Below are positions 10,405 to 21,534 of a stretch of DNA of 64,000 nucleotides, in pieces (position 1 is the first letter of the stretch; each line of letters opens with the position of its first letter). This DNA is from Flaveria trinervia (taxonomy: Eukaryota; Streptophyta; Magnoliopsida; Asterales; Asteraceae): positions 30,926,465 through 30,990,464 of the forward strand of contig CM046454.1 of the NCBI GenBank assembly GCA_025506515.1. The letters are read 5' to 3'. Position numbers and translations under genes: made by a program. The notes under the pieces were generated by a model that searched no databases, had not been told where the DNA came from, and worked only from the letters and a program-made list of their open reading frames with translations.

Positions 10405-11757
10405 CTGGGGACTTCCAGCCTCAGGACTATGTCCATCATCAGCTGTTGCCTCTAGTGAGGTCTTGCAATGTTACCAGCCTCATTCTGATCATGTGCTAAT
10501 GCGAAAAGGTGGCAGCCTCACTAGATATTGTAATCTCCCTATCTACACCAGGAGATAGAAGTGGTAAACCCCTATGTTGTGGGTTCTCAATTGCACTTTG
10601 GTTCCTCCCTCTCAATGGTAGAGGTGTTCCCAGTAGTAATTGGTATCTGGGGAGGGGGTGGGAGTGCAATGAGTCAGCACTTGTGCAAAAAGCAATGTAG
10701 GCTTTGAGGGCGGTTGCATGGGGTGAAGGGATAGAAGCAGTGTGCACCTGGGGAGATGGGCTCTTAATGGCAATCCCCTCAAGTGAGGAAGATCCCAGAT
10801 GTGTGGGTACCCCTTGTGTGGTTGATGCAGGTCCTGTTGAGAGGATTCTGAGCGGCTATGGCTGGAAGAGTGCTTATATCCCTAGGAGTTATAGCGATGG
10901 ATATATCCTGCGTTGTGTTGCAGGGGCATCCTCAGGGGACTCTTTCCCTGAGTAGCCCTTTTGTGTTTCTTTTTGGTGGGTTTGGGGGGGGACTTTGATT
11001 TGGAGGTGCTGGCTGTGGGTTCCAGCTGCGTGGGTTTGCGCAGCTTGGCAGCCATTTGAGTGAGTGGTCAGAGTTGTGCCGGGAGTATCTCAGGCAAAAC
11101 AGCTATAGCGGGACTCCCAGCCAACAAGTCCCTGAGCTTGAAGCTGGTTTGTATGTATGGCCATTATGAACCGGATATAATATCCAACGGTTAGCAGTTG
11201 TTTTTGAGCCATATCCTTGAGCTCTGAAAATATTATTTCTGAAAAATTTAAAGGCTGTTGCTCAAGAATAGAATACATTACCTGCTGCCACTTTGTAGAC
11301 ATTTGATCCCAAGACGAAGTCTTAGGAGCCAAACAGACATTTACCATGTGGAAGATTAGGTGTTCAGCGTCATGGAATGTTTCTTCATTATAGTGGAGCA
11401 CTAAGGTTGCCCTAATATCCTGGTGGGCAAAGGATAAATCAGTTGTGCCCTTTGGATATCCAGCAGGAGAAATAGCCATCATCCAGATGTAGAGTTTGAC
11501 GAAGGATTTGGGAGTGATGACCACTTCTTGGTTGTTGACGACCGACCGGAGAGATGCTGTGTTGGTTCCCCCAGTGGTGATGGTGAGGTCATCCAAAACT
11601 GTGTGACGGATTCGGCATGAAGGATGGGATTGAGAAGAAATGCCATTTTGTATTGTGACTGGACCTAAGATCGATAGCAGTATCGAACTTAGCCCAGAAT
11701 GGCGATTAGTAAGGTAAGCTACACAGTTGTGTCGCGGTTGATTTGCATGGATGCCAT
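10405..11757 (-). pseudogene. Post-pol third ORF, N-terminal half, family 1 copy C
   Basis: ATG at 11755-11757 (MASMQINRDTTV). A frameshift soon after is followed by a 168-codon open stretch (11090-11596) with TITTGGTNTASLRSVVNN, then ISPAGYPKGTTDLSFAHQD, then the central segment AEHLIFHMVNVCLAPKTSSW. Downstream (to the left) it decays into Pro/Thr-rich sequence and is cut by the N gap. Same protein family as 1-337 and 4523-8010. Confidence 0.72.
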
Positions 11758-11829
11758 TTAGAAGAGAGAAGTTTTGGAGAGGAACGTAGGTTTGAAGAAA
11801 GATGAAGCTTTGAAGGATTAGGTCAGGGA

Positions 11830-11837
11830 TATTTATA
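11830..11837 (-). promoter_or_regulatory. TATA box of the putative internal promoter, copy C
   Basis: Minus-strand CCCTATAAATATCCC, 73 bp upstream of the third-ORF ATG at 11757. It is conserved in place with copies A and B while the flanking bases vary. Confidence 0.6.
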
Positions 11838-11847
11838 GGGTACGGGT

Positions 11848-12440
11848 TAGAAAACGACTGAAGGATTTGGTGTTAGTATCAGTAGTTAGTTTTAAAACGA
11901 CTGTTGACATGGTATACCTTTCAGACGTTGAAATAGCTGAAGTCGTGGTATTAGGCATTAGTAGTTAGAAAACTACTGAAAGACTGTGGTTTTGACTTCA
12001 GATGATGAAACAACTAAGGACTTGGTGTTTGTCATCAGTTGTGTAAACAGCTGAAGACTTGGTATTAGTCATCAGTAGTTATAAAACTACTGAAGACATG
12101 GTTTTTCTTCAGTGTTTAGAAGGAAACAGCAGTTGTTGAAACAACTGAAGAGAAATTCTCTTAGTAGTTTTCGTCAATCATAGCCTTTCAGCTGTTCATA
12201 CTGTCCTCAAACACTTACTCATCAGACTTTGCATCTACTTTGCAGGTGTTTCATAGGACGTCAGTACTTATCTGTTGTACTGATTTCGTAGTTGTAACCA
12301 TCAGTAGTTTGGAACAGATAAAGTACTGTGAGGCATTTAGCCATCAGTAGTTATAAAACTACTGAAGGTGAAAGACTCATCAATACTATATAGACATGGT
12401 TACCAATGATCATCAGTAATTTTTACTGAAATCATCAGTA
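11848..12440. repeat. Family 1 motif array in spacer, copy C
   Basis: Repeated CAGTAGTT / AACTACTG pairs (for example near 11958, 12068 and 12350) with the about 40-bp unit seen in copies A and B, placed between RNase H and the internal TATA box. Confidence 0.85.
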
Positions 12441-12444
12441 GTTG

Positions 12445-13960
12445 TCACTTATTCTAGCTGGCAGATACCAAGCCTTAACACAAGGTTTTGGAAAGTAGAA
12501 CTATCCAAAGGCTTAGTAAAAATATCTGCAAGCTCATCAGCACTAGGCACAAACTTAGGATCAATCAGACCTTTTTCAAAGCAATCCCGAATAATGATGT
12601 CTGATCTCTATATGTTGGTCCTAGAGTGTTGGACTGGATTTTTGACAATACACAGAGCTGAAGCACTATCCATTAATAATGGAGTCTTAGTCTCTGTAAT
12701 GCATAGTCCAGAAGCTGGTTCTGAAGCCAGAGTACCTGAGAAGTACAACTTGCAGCAGCAATGTACTCGGCCTTAGCAGTTGAGTAGCAATAAATGTTTT
12801 TTCTTACTCTGCCAAGAAATCAAACAGTTGCCTAGGAATTGACAACCACCAGAAGTGACTTTCTAGTTAACTTGCACCTGCATAGTCACTATCTGAAAAA
12901 GCACTAATTTGCAAGAGTGTCTAGTGGAATACCATAAACCCAGGAGATTGTGTACCTTGCAAATCTAAAGATTCTCTTGACTGCAATCAAATGAGACTCT
13001 TTAGGAGCAGCCTGAAATCTAGCACAAACACATGTAGCAAACATAATATCTGGTCTAGAAGTGTTAAATACATCAAGACCCAATCATACATCTGTAAAGC
13101 GTTTCATCAACAGCTTACCTTTCTGATCAGCATCCAGTTGTGTGGTGTTGCATAGGGAGTAGAACAGGGCTTACAGTTTTGTAAATCAAACTTATTCAAA
13201 AGATCTTTGTATATTTTGACTGATGAATAAAGGTTCATCAGCCTTTTGTTTGATTTGCAAGCCTAGAAAGAACTGTAATTCTCCCATTGCACTCATTTCC
13301 AACATCTTTTTCATTAATGTTGTAAAATCATCACACAACTGGGGATCAGAGGATGCAAAAATGATATCATCAACATAAATCTGAACAAGTAGCTTATGCT
13401 GATCCACCTTCTTAATGAAACAAAGTTTTATCAATGGAGCCTCTAGTGAAATTATTCTTAAGAAGAAAAGTAGAGAGTGTCCTCATACGACGGCTCTAGG
13501 AGCTTGTTTCAACCCATAAAGAGTTATCAAGTTTATACACCCATTCAGGATGTTTATTATCCTCAAAGCCTGGTGGTTGACACACATAAACTTCTCTTTT
13601 TTTTACCATATAAAAATGCACTTTTGACATCCATTTGAAAAACTTTAGATTGTGGAAGGAAGCATAGGCTAAAAACAATGTGATTGCCTCTAGTCTGGCT
13701 ACAGGGGCAAAGGTTTCATCATAGTCAATACCTTCTCTTGTGAAAAACCATGTACAACCAGTCTAGCCTTGTTCTTAACAATAAGCCCATTTCATCAGTT
13801 TTGTTCCTAAACACCCATTTAGTGCCTATTGCACACTTACCGGGGGAAGAGGAACCAGTTCCCACACTTGCTGTTTCTTGAACTGAAGTAGCTCAAGCTG
13901 CATAGCTTCAACCCATCATTGTCTCTCAAAGCAACATGGTAGTTCTTTGGCTCTAGCTGA
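12445..13960 (-). pseudogene. Copia RT-RNase H, family 1 copy C
   Basis: Right to left: RT N-terminus near 13860-13960 (homologous to VWELVPLPP); first catalytic Asp region near 13600-13640 (KFFKWMSKVHFYMV, a frame-shifted version of FQMDVQSAF); catalytic IYVDDIIFASSDPQLCDDF (13340-13400); MSAMGELQFFLGLQIKQK; then RNase H down to 12450. Unlike copies A and B, this copy keeps the RT to RNase H connection (the region near 13000-13080 encodes the ARFQ/YLTASRP stretch on the minus strand). At least six frame breaks. Confidence 0.85.
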
Positions 13961-15480
13961 CTAAGAAGAGAGCATAGAAGCAGAAGTTAGGACAATGACT
14001 TCTTGTGAAACACCAGCATTGATATCACCAATAATCTGGGACAAGGGGTGATTCTTCAGTTCTTGAGAAACAATGAGATCTGTGCAAGTGTTTGTAGAAC
14101 CTTCAGCAGCAGCAGTGTTGATGTAGACTCTTGAAACCAAGAATTAGATGGTAACTCAAAAGATGTAGAGGAAACAGAGATCTCATCACATTGTTGTGGA
14201 TGGAATGCTGAAGCTACAGGAACATCAAATTTAGCAGACACAGGCAGTGGTCATAAACTTGAATAGGTGAGTATTGATATTATCATCATCATCATCAATA
14301 CCACCAGGTGGAAGACATGCTGCAGAAGATGATTTATCCACAGGATCTGCAACAGCTGGAGGTTGATAAGGAAATATTGCAGTATGTCCCAAATCAAACA
14401 ACTCCACAGGGTTTTGTGGAATCTTGCCAAAGGAGATTCATTAAACTTCACATGAAAAGTTCTTCAACTATCTTTGTTCTGCAGTTGAAGACTCGTATGC
14501 CTTGCAGTAGATGATAACCAACAAAATACCCTGCATCCACCTTAGGATCAATTTATGGAGTTGATCCTTGTGTTGAGAATAAAACAGGGAACCCAAATGC
14601 TTTGAAGAATGAAATTAGAGGAGCCAAGTTATGGAGAACTCATATGGAGTCTTTATCAACCTCTGATTTACTAAAACTCTATTCTGCACATTGAAAGCGG
14701 TGTGAAAGCTTCAGCCCAAAGGTCAGTGGCAAACCAGAGTCAGCCAGCATGGACCTTGCAGCTTCAATTAGGTCTGTTCTTTCTCTCCACTACTCCATTT
14801 TGTTCTGGAGTCCTTGGGATGCTAACTGCCTTTGATTCCCTTTGAGAGATAGAAGTCATCAAGTTATGGTTTCTGAATTCAGTTCCATTATCACTCCTCA
14901 TACACTTGACTGGAAGGGAATACTGCTTCTCAATATACAAACATAAAGTGAATAACTTCTGAGCAGCCTCATCCTTTGAATGTAGAAAGAAGTCCATACA
15001 AATCTGGAGTAATCATCCACAATTACCAGACAGTATTTCTTCTTTGCCATGCTCATCACTCTCACAGGACCAAATAGATCCATATGCAGTAATTGCAAGC
15101 AAGCAGTGGACTTAGGCTCTTCAATAGGAGGGAATGAGACTTGTGTTGTTTTCCTTTTAAACAAGCAGTGCAGGTTTCATCACAGTGGAACTCCTTTATT
15201 GGTAAGCCTCTGACTAAACTATTGTGGATAAGCTGATTCATGTTTTTGAAATTAACATGACCCAGCCTTCTGTGCCACAGTTTAGATTCTTGAGAAGAGG
15301 CTTTGGAAAATAGGCAAGGATTGCCTCTGAGATCTATTTTCTTGGAAAGATCTAAGGCATACACTCTTCCTTCCTGTTGGCTCTCAGGAGAGTGTGTCAT
15401 CCACACCTTGTCAATCAAATGCAGAAATTTGGATGACAGAATCCTACAGTTCTGACTGGTGAAAAGAGCAACATGGCCTT
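13961..15480 (-). pseudogene. Copia integrase and linker, family 1 copy C
   Basis: Starts at 15529 with MENLKYNLLSVSQMCDKGH. The HHCC zinc finger is present (LWHRRLGHVNFKNMNQL, then CDETCTACLKGKQHK), followed by the first catalytic Asp (LLHMDLFGPVRVMSM), VIVDDYSRFVWT, the second Asp (MRSDNGTEFRNH) and the Glu (VVERKNR). Integrase inserts cDNA in the nuclear genome. Frameshifts at several points, for example near 14900-15060 where two frames overlap. The Ser-rich integrase-RT linker fills 13961-14470. Confidence 0.87.
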
Positions 15481-15489
15481 TATCACACA

Positions 15490-15740
15490 TTTGACTGACA
15501 CTCAAGAGATTGTACTTGAGATTTTCCACATGATTAACATCATCAAATTGATTTCTCCATTGGAGACAAAGCCATTACCAATGATGTAACCCCTAGCATC
15601 GTTGCCAAAAGAAACAAACCCCTTCTTTCCTTGAGAGTAGTCATGAAGAAGAGAGTTGTTCCCAGTCATGTGCATAGATCCCCCACTGTCTACATACAAG
15701 ATGCTACTTTGGCATGTTGGAGAACCCTGCAATAATAAAC
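15490..15740 (-). pseudogene. Copia aspartic protease, family 1 copy C
   Basis: Contains SSILYVDSGGSMHMTGNNSL, the copia protease active site (DSG, then S.HMTG), with Gly where many copia proteases have Cys. It is followed by FVSFGNDARGYIIGNG. It lies between gag and integrase as expected. It would cut the Gag-Pol polyprotein; the frame to integrase is broken. Confidence 0.83.
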
Positions 15741-18555
15741 ATCAGTTAGTTTTGGAGACCCAAACTTTTTGGTTTTGGGCCTGGTCTCATCAATAGATGG
15801 TAAACTAACAGGTTTATTTGAAACACAGCCTGAGAGGAAGAAGATGGTGAAGAAGAGGAATCCTTTGGCTTGGATTCCTTTCTGTGGTTTCAACATAGGA
15901 GCATCTAATGGTTAACTCTACCCAACAGATGTTGAACCATCATAACCAGCTGTGTCTGATTTTGTGATAAGGCTTTCAACTCATCAGACACATTGGTAGT
16001 GGAGTTTGATAAGTTCCTATGTTGCACCTTCTTCTTCTGAGCACTCTCAGCTGTCACCTGTTTAAACCCTTCCTTTTGGATTTCTTTGAGGACTTAAGGG
16101 TTACAGGATTTGATGTTGCTGAAACAAATGTGGTCTCAAACTCAGTTTTCATTTTTACCATTTCTCTTTAATTTCTTCTTTGTTTGAGTTTGGAACCTCT
16201 TTTGTCCGAGCAATCATCTTTAGATGATTGAACAACCACATACTTGACATGGTTCTTCTTCATCTTAGGTTGATCATCAACTAAAGGGGTGAAGCAATGA
16301 AGACTTTCTTCAGTGCTTTGGAAGCATTGTTTGCTTTCTTGACTACCTCTTTAGTAATCTTCAAACTCTTTCTACTGACAGTTTTCTTCTTTTCAGTACT
16401 GGCAGTAGTTGGAGTTTGAACTTCAGGGTTAAATCCTGCTCTCTAGTCCTTTCAGGACTTTCAGAATTAACTCCTGAGTTGATCAACTCATTGATCATGT
16501 GAAGTGTCAGCATTTGAACCATCAACATCAGCTGATAGGTTCTGAGATGGCTTGATGCTGACTTCTACTTCTGATTGTGCTGTATCAGAAAGTAGATCAC
16601 ATGATGAGATGGATTGGTTATTACTCTCACCATCAGATTCTACCTCTGCTCTTGGAGTAAAATCTGTAGGTGGAGCAGTGTGATTGTAACCAATGCCAAA
16701 CTTCACATTGGAAGCAGATTGCTTACTAAGAAGCATTTCAAAACCTTTGCATGATTGTACCATCTATCACACTCTACCTGGGTAACTGCAAGGGTTTCTT
16801 TGAGATCTTTATACTTCTCTAGAAGTATCTCTTCCCTAGCCTTATCATCAGTATTTGGCATTTCAGTTTGTAAATCTCATCATTTTTATCATTAAGCACA
16901 GACTCAAATTCAGCTTTGCTTTTGGAAATTATTTGTTCTAGCTCAATGTTCTTGTTGATTAAAGCTACATTTGCTTCTCTAATAGATACAAATGCTGCTA
17001 TGCATGTTTCAGAACATAATTTGGCTTTTGCCTCAGAGGATACCTGTGATACCTTTGGTGTAGAGGCATTAGAGGATGAAGTATCAGCAGAATCCAAAGC
17101 CATAAGAGCTAGATTTCCAAAGGGACTTTCACCACCATGTTGACCAGCACCTGAGAACATTTTCATGACCAGACAAGTCATCTGGTAAACTGCTCCAGTC
17201 AACAACTCCTGGGGTGAAGAAGCTGTGTTGTTGAGGTTGAGTTTGTTGATGAGATTGGGAAGGTTGTGGTTCAGGAAATGCTTGTGGTTGTGTGCAATTG
17301 GAGCTTGAACAGGATTTGGTTGAGGCACATAATAGCAGGGATAAGGATATGACATTTGACCCTGGGGAAAAAAGTATGCAGGAGATCTAGGATGTGAATG
17401 ATGACCAGAACCAGCAGGATGTTGCCCTCTGTTTTGTGGACTAGTACTAGGAAAAGTCACAAAGGGTGCAGAAGAGTTAGATCCAGTTGATCTACACTCT
17501 CTTGAAAAGTGTCCCAGCCTTTGGCATTTGTGACACCTCAACTTACTCTTGTCAAAACCAACTTTGGTTTTGCCAGAGAGTCCAGGAAATTTCCTGCAGT
17601 TCTCTTATAGAACTTCTGAGATCTGATATTAATCAATGCCATTTGGCTCAGAATATCCATCTCTTCTAGATCATCATAGCTATTCCTTTCAGATCATCCA
17701 TAATGAAGCATAGATTGTCACTATTACTGCCAGAATGACTCTCAATACCAACAAATGCATGATCAGAACTATTTGAAGAGAAATCAATATGCTCATCATA
17801 ATTTCTTTTAGATGCAGCATATTCTGACTCATGACCAACCAAGGCAGTATTCCCTGGTACAAAGTCATCAGTGAGCTTTCCTGATGAGGACAGTTTCCTC
17901 TTCTGCTCTATCTCTCTTTCAAATGTAAGCAGTTTCCCATGAAGTTGGGTGAGAGATAGGCCATCCAGATTTGCAGTGGAGCGTTAGGACAATAGTGTAT
18001 GTGTCCCATCTCTCAGGCAGTGATCTGATGAATGTTGTTCATCTGGCTATTGGTGTATTCCTGTTTCACCATTTTCAGCTCAGATATCAAGCAGGAAAAA
18101 CGCTCAAACTGTTGAGTCAGTGTCTCACCCTTTCTATGAGAGAATGTCTCATATTGTTGGGCAAGGATTTCTCTATGTTTGCTAAGACCTCATCTGTGCC
18201 ACCGAAGTTCCTTCAGGGCATTCCAGAGATCATGAGCAGCTTCATGATGCATAAGCCCAGAATAGATTTCATTAGGCAGTGCCATGGCCAGAATTCCATG
18301 GGCTTTAGCATCAATCTCAAATAGTTTCCGATCTTCATCAGAGTATTGTTCCTTCTTCTTCGGAACCATTTGATGGTTTTCGGATTGTTCACCATAGGCT
18401 TATGTGGTCCATGTACCACAGATGTCCAACAACCTGAACTGTTAACAGACAGGTAATGAAGCATTCTTCGTTGCCATATGTATAGTCGGTCCTAACCAGC
18501 ATCGGAGGCTGGTTGAGGAACCGGTATTGTGAGGATCATTAGAAGGAGTCGTCAT
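15741..18555 (-). pseudogene. Copia gag, family 1 copy C
   Basis: ATG at 18553-18555 (MTTPSNDPHNTGSS), 210 bp inside the PBS. The N-terminal capsid part contains MALPNEIYSGLMHHEAAHDL, AQQYETFSHRKGETLTQQF and FSCLISELKMVKQEY, the pattern of plant copia Gag (UBN2/gag-polypeptide type). One CCHC zinc knuckle (CHKCQRLGHFSREC) lies near 17500-17541, followed by a Pro/Gln/Asn-rich tract and a coiled-coil-like stretch (ANVALINKNIELEQIISKSK) near 16900. An acidic Ser/Glu region (16488-16763) and Lys-rich tail follow before protease. Gag forms the particle and binds RNA. About 2.8 kb with several stops. Confidence 0.85.
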
Positions 18556-18765
18556 CTTAGATTCAATCAAATTCGTTTAAGCTAAAACAGATTTAGAACA
18601 AACACAACAACCAATTGAACCAAGAGAGATCACAAAATAAATGAACGAAAGCGACAGAAATTCAATAATCTATAACCAGTTCTTGCGAATACGCTAATTC
18701 AATCAAACACAGATATCAATTAGCAGTTTCAATGATCAATTGTTAGATCGATCAATGATTAACCA

Positions 18766-18778
18766 TGCTCTGATACCA
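18766..18778 (-). other. Primer binding site (initiator tRNA-Met), copy C
   Basis: Minus strand reads TGGTATCAGAGCA, complementary to the 3' end of plant initiator tRNA-Met, two bases inside the LTR. This is the standard plant copia PBS. Confidence 0.92.
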
Positions 18779-18980
18779 CTTGTTAGGATCAGTGATCTAT
18801 GTTTGATTGATTAGAGAGTATAGCAGCGGCAATCGAACAATGAATTAGCCAATTCACAAGAATGAAACGATATTCAATGAAGAACAAAGACGGTTATAGA
18901 GAGAAAATTTCTGCAAATATATTTCATTCAATATTCGCTTTCGTGGTAACGAATGTCACACTTACAATTAGGTCGACACT

Positions 18981-18990
18981 CTTATATAAG
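18981..18990 (-). promoter_or_regulatory. LTR TATA box, family 1 copy C
   Basis: CTTATATAAG, self-complementary, at the position equivalent to 3837-3846 and 20803-20812. Confidence 0.68.
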
Positions 18991-19039
18991 AGATGTGACG
19001 TCTGCTGATGTCACTTGATAGTGACATCTAACAGATTTA

Positions 19040-19605
19040 TTACAACTGAAAACAACTACTGAAGATGTCAAAACAACTGACATCTCCTTACAAAAATGCT
19101 AGTGTATCAGTTGTTATAACTACTGAAAAACATAAAACTACTGAAACTACAACGACTGAAGAACAAGCTCTTCAGTCGTTTACAAAACTACTGAAAGTAA
19201 AAATATAAAACTACTGATATCGCAACTACTGAAGAAGTACTCTTCAGTTGTTGTGACAAACTACTGAAACTTCAGTACTTGATCTTCAGACTTGAACTTC
19301 AGATGTTTCATCAGCTGATGACTTCAGTAGATATCATCAGCTGATGTCTTCAGTCTTTGTCTTCAGACTTTGTACATCAATTGTTGATCTTTAGCACTTG
19401 TAAACTCTTCAGCTGTTGTACTTCAGTACTTTGAACTTCAGCTTCAGCACTTGTGTTTCAGCTGTTCAGCTTTAGTACTTGTGTTCTTCAGCTGTTGTAC
19501 TTCAGCACTTTAGTTCTTCAGCTGTTGAAGTCTTCAGCACTTGATCTTCAGCTGTTGAAGTCTTCAGTACTTGTCAAACTGCTGAAGAAGCTTTCAGCAG
19601 TTGTT
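19040..19605. repeat. Family 1 motif array in LTR U3, copy C
   Basis: ACAACTACTG / CAGTAGTT pairs, CGACTGAAGAACAAGCTCTTCAGTCG-like hairpins near 19150-19180, then CTTCAGCTGTTGTACTTCAG units to 19600. Confidence 0.85.
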
Positions 19606-19667
19606 GTGATATCATGTGGGACTTAGAGGTTTTCTAATCTTGGCTCATTGGTTCTTTTGGTCCAACA

Positions 19668-20360
19668 ACAAAGTCTTCAGTGAGCTTTCCAGATGAAGAC
19701 AGTTTTCGTTTCTGCTTATCTCTCTCTCAAATGTGAGCAATTTCCCATGGAGTTGGGTGAGAGATAGTTTGTCCAAATTTGCACTGGAGCGTAGGACAAT
19801 AGTATATGTGTCCATCTCTCAGGCAGTGATCTAAGAAATCTGTTATTCATCTGGATATTGGTGTACTCATGTTTGACCATTTTTAATTCGGAGATCAAAC
19901 AAGAGAACCGCTCAAACTGTTGAGTCAGTGTCTCACCCTTTCTATGAGAGAATGTCTCATATTGTTGGGCAAGGATATCTATTATTGCCAGGACCTTATC
20001 TGTTCCTCCAATTGTTCTTTCAAGGCATTCCAGAGGTCATGGGCATTTCATGATGCATTATCCAGAATAGATTTCATTGGGCAGTGCCATGGCCAGAATT
20101 CCATGGGCTTTTGCATCAATCTCAAACAATGTCTTATCCTCATCTGAGTATTGCTCCCTCTCTTCGGAACCATTTGATTGGTTTCCGGGTTATTAACCAT
20201 AGGCTTATGTGGACCATGTACCACTGATGTCCAACAACCTGCACTGTTAACAGACAGGTGATGGAGCATTCGTCGTTGCCATATGTTATACTCATTCCTA
20301 ACCAGCATTGAGGCTTGGTTGAGGAACCAGTATTGTGAGGATCATGGAAGGAGTAGTCAT
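19668..20360 (-). pseudogene. Copia gag N-terminus, outer family 1 element
   Basis: ATG at 20358-20360 (MTTPSMILTILVPQ). It then matches copy C gag: FEIDAKAHGILAMALPNEIY, AQQYETFSHRKGETLTQQFE, FSCLISELKMVKHEYTN, NNRFLRSLPERWTH. It is cut at 19668 by the LTR of copy C. Several stops and frameshifts. Confidence 0.87.
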
Positions 20361-20583
20361 TTTCAGTCCAAATACAATTTAATGCAAGCTTTTAAATGTT
20401 TTTACACAGACCATAACAGACTCAATGAAAACCAAGAGAAAATCTTAGGATGAATGACCAGAAACACAGAAAATTCAATCTCTATAACCGTTTCTTGCAA
20501 AACACAAAAATGCTAATTCAATCAAACTTGGATCTTGAATAGCAGTTTCAATGATCAATTATTAGATCGATCAACGATTAACC

Positions 20584-20596
20584 TGCTCTGATACCA
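20584..20596 (-). other. Primer binding site, outer family 1 element
   Basis: Minus strand TGGTATCAGAGCA, two bases from the LTR start at 20599. Confidence 0.92.
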
Positions 20597-20802
20597 TTTG
20601 TCAGGATCAGTGATCACAAGTTTGATGTATTAGAGCATAACGCACCGGAATAAGAACAAGAATTAGACAAATTGTAGCAAGAGTTGTATGCATAAGAACA
20701 ATACGGTTATAACGAGAGAATATATTTGTGTAACAAGGAATGTTTCTATGATATCGAATATTTCTGATCAAATCATTCTTATTATTACAATAGGTTGACA
20801 CT

Positions 20803-20812
20803 CCTTATATAG
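20803..20812 (-). promoter_or_regulatory. LTR TATA box, outer family 1 element
   Basis: Minus-strand CTATATAAGG, identical to 3837-3846, followed upstream by the motif array. Confidence 0.7.
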
Positions 20813-20879
20813 AGTGCAATCGCTGCTGTTATCACAGGAAAGTGACAACTGGCAGATCTAGTACAAAAATAACTAACTC

Positions 20880-21335
20880 TTAACAAACCACTGAAATGTT
20901 CACAACTACTGAGAACATATCAGAGTGTTAAGTACAAAATATAAAACTACTGATAAGAAACTACTGAAACTACAACGACTGAAGAACAAGCTCTTAAGTC
21001 GTTTTACAAAACTACTGAAAAAACATAAAACTACTGATGAGCACAACAACTGAAGAAGTATTCTTCAGCTGTTGTGTCAAATACTGAACAGATAAAACAT
21101 AAAACTACTGAAAGGTAAACCGTCACAACTACTGAAGAAGACCTCTTCAGCTGTTGTGACAACGTCTGATACTTTGGTCTTCAGCACTTGTCTTCAGACT
21201 TTGTCTTCAGCACTTGTCTTCAGACTTTGTCTTCAGCACTTGTCTTCAGACTTTGTCTTCAGCACTTGTGTTCAGACTTTGTAATCAGCTGTTGTCTTCA
21301 GCTGTGTCTTCAGCTGTTGTGGTCTTCAGTAGTTG
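20880..21335. repeat. Family 1 motif array with 26-bp tandem repeat in LTR
   Basis: ACAACTACTG / CAGCTGTTGTG pairs from 20880. From 21178 to 21281 there are four near-perfect 26-bp units made of CTTCAGCACTTGT and CTTCAGACTTTGT. Confidence 0.85.
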
Positions 21336-21397
21336 TTGTGACCTCTGTGGGACTTAAAGGTTTTTCTGATCGGCTCATTGGTTCTTTTGGTCCAACA

Positions 21398-21534
21398 AGT
21401 TCAAACACATATAAATGATCCTTATGTTCTTGGGTTTGTTGTTGTTATGAAATGAACCTTATTTTTCAGATTATAAATGAACATACTAAGGTTTTATTCC
21501 GCTGTGTTTTCATAGTTTAAATGGTTAAACTACT
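21398..21534. other. Unassigned flank
   Basis: AT-rich flank between the family 1 LTR and the family 2 fragment. I see no motif or coding pattern in it. Confidence 0.5.

Larger units (their letters stand above)
10405..19667 (-). mobile_element. Family 1 copia element, copy C (3' end lost in gap)
   Basis: Most complete family 1 copy: 5' LTR (18781-19667), PBS, gag, protease, integrase, RT, RNase H, motif array, internal TATA and third ORF N-terminal half, then the N gap. It is inserted at 19667/19668 in the gag of another family 1 copy, because the sequence to its right is gag at a point that copy C itself also encodes. Expected duplicated target on the hidden left side: ACAAA. Coding regions carry many 1-bp indels, so it is not autonomous. 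Confidence 0.8.
18781..19667 (-). repeat. 5' LTR, family 1 copy C
   Basis: 887 bp, plus-strand TGTTAGGATCAGTGATC to GGTTCTTTTGGTCCAACA. TATA box (CTTATATAAG, 18981-18990) and the motif array (about 19040-19600) are in U3. It differs from the LTRs at 3594 and 20599 in the R/U5 end, so it is a separate subgroup. Confidence 0.92.
3594..21397 (-). mobile_element. Outer family 1 copia element (copy B), inferred extent
   Basis: Inferred: 3' LTR (3594-4486), PPT, third ORF, motif array, RT-deleted pol up to the N gap; then, on the far side of nested copy C, gag start (19668-20360), PBS and 5' LTR (20599-21397). The two outer LTRs resemble each other more than either resembles copy C's LTR (for example both read GATCACAAGTTTGATGTAT near the end). 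The piece that should link gag to integrase would have to lie in the 100-N gap. The flanks do not form a clean target duplication (TTAGT left, AGTTC right), so pairing of the ends is a model rather than proven. Confidence 0.5.
20599..21397 (-). repeat. 5' LTR, outer family 1 element
   Basis: 799 bp, plus-strand TGTCAGGATCAGTGATCAC to GGTTCTTTTGGTCCAACA, adjoining a PBS, so it is a 5' LTR. Closest to the 3' LTR at 3594-4486. It contains a TATA box and the motif array, including a young-looking 26-bp tandem array (21178-21281). Confidence 0.9.

Noticed and set aside
18766..18778. Matches to tRNA-Met as possible tRNA genes
   Set aside because: Only the 12-13 nt primer binding sites are present (also 20584, 27647, 52719); no cloverleaf.
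3589..21402. AGT(T) on both sides as the target duplication of the outer family 1 element
   Set aside because: TTAGT and AGTTC overlap only partly and the flanks are not contiguous sequence; too weak to call.
21188..21418. Plus-strand ORF with repeated Cys-Leu-Gln and Ser-Asp-Phe
   Set aside because: Simple translation of the 26-bp LTR tandem repeat; same for the ORF at 4262-4456.
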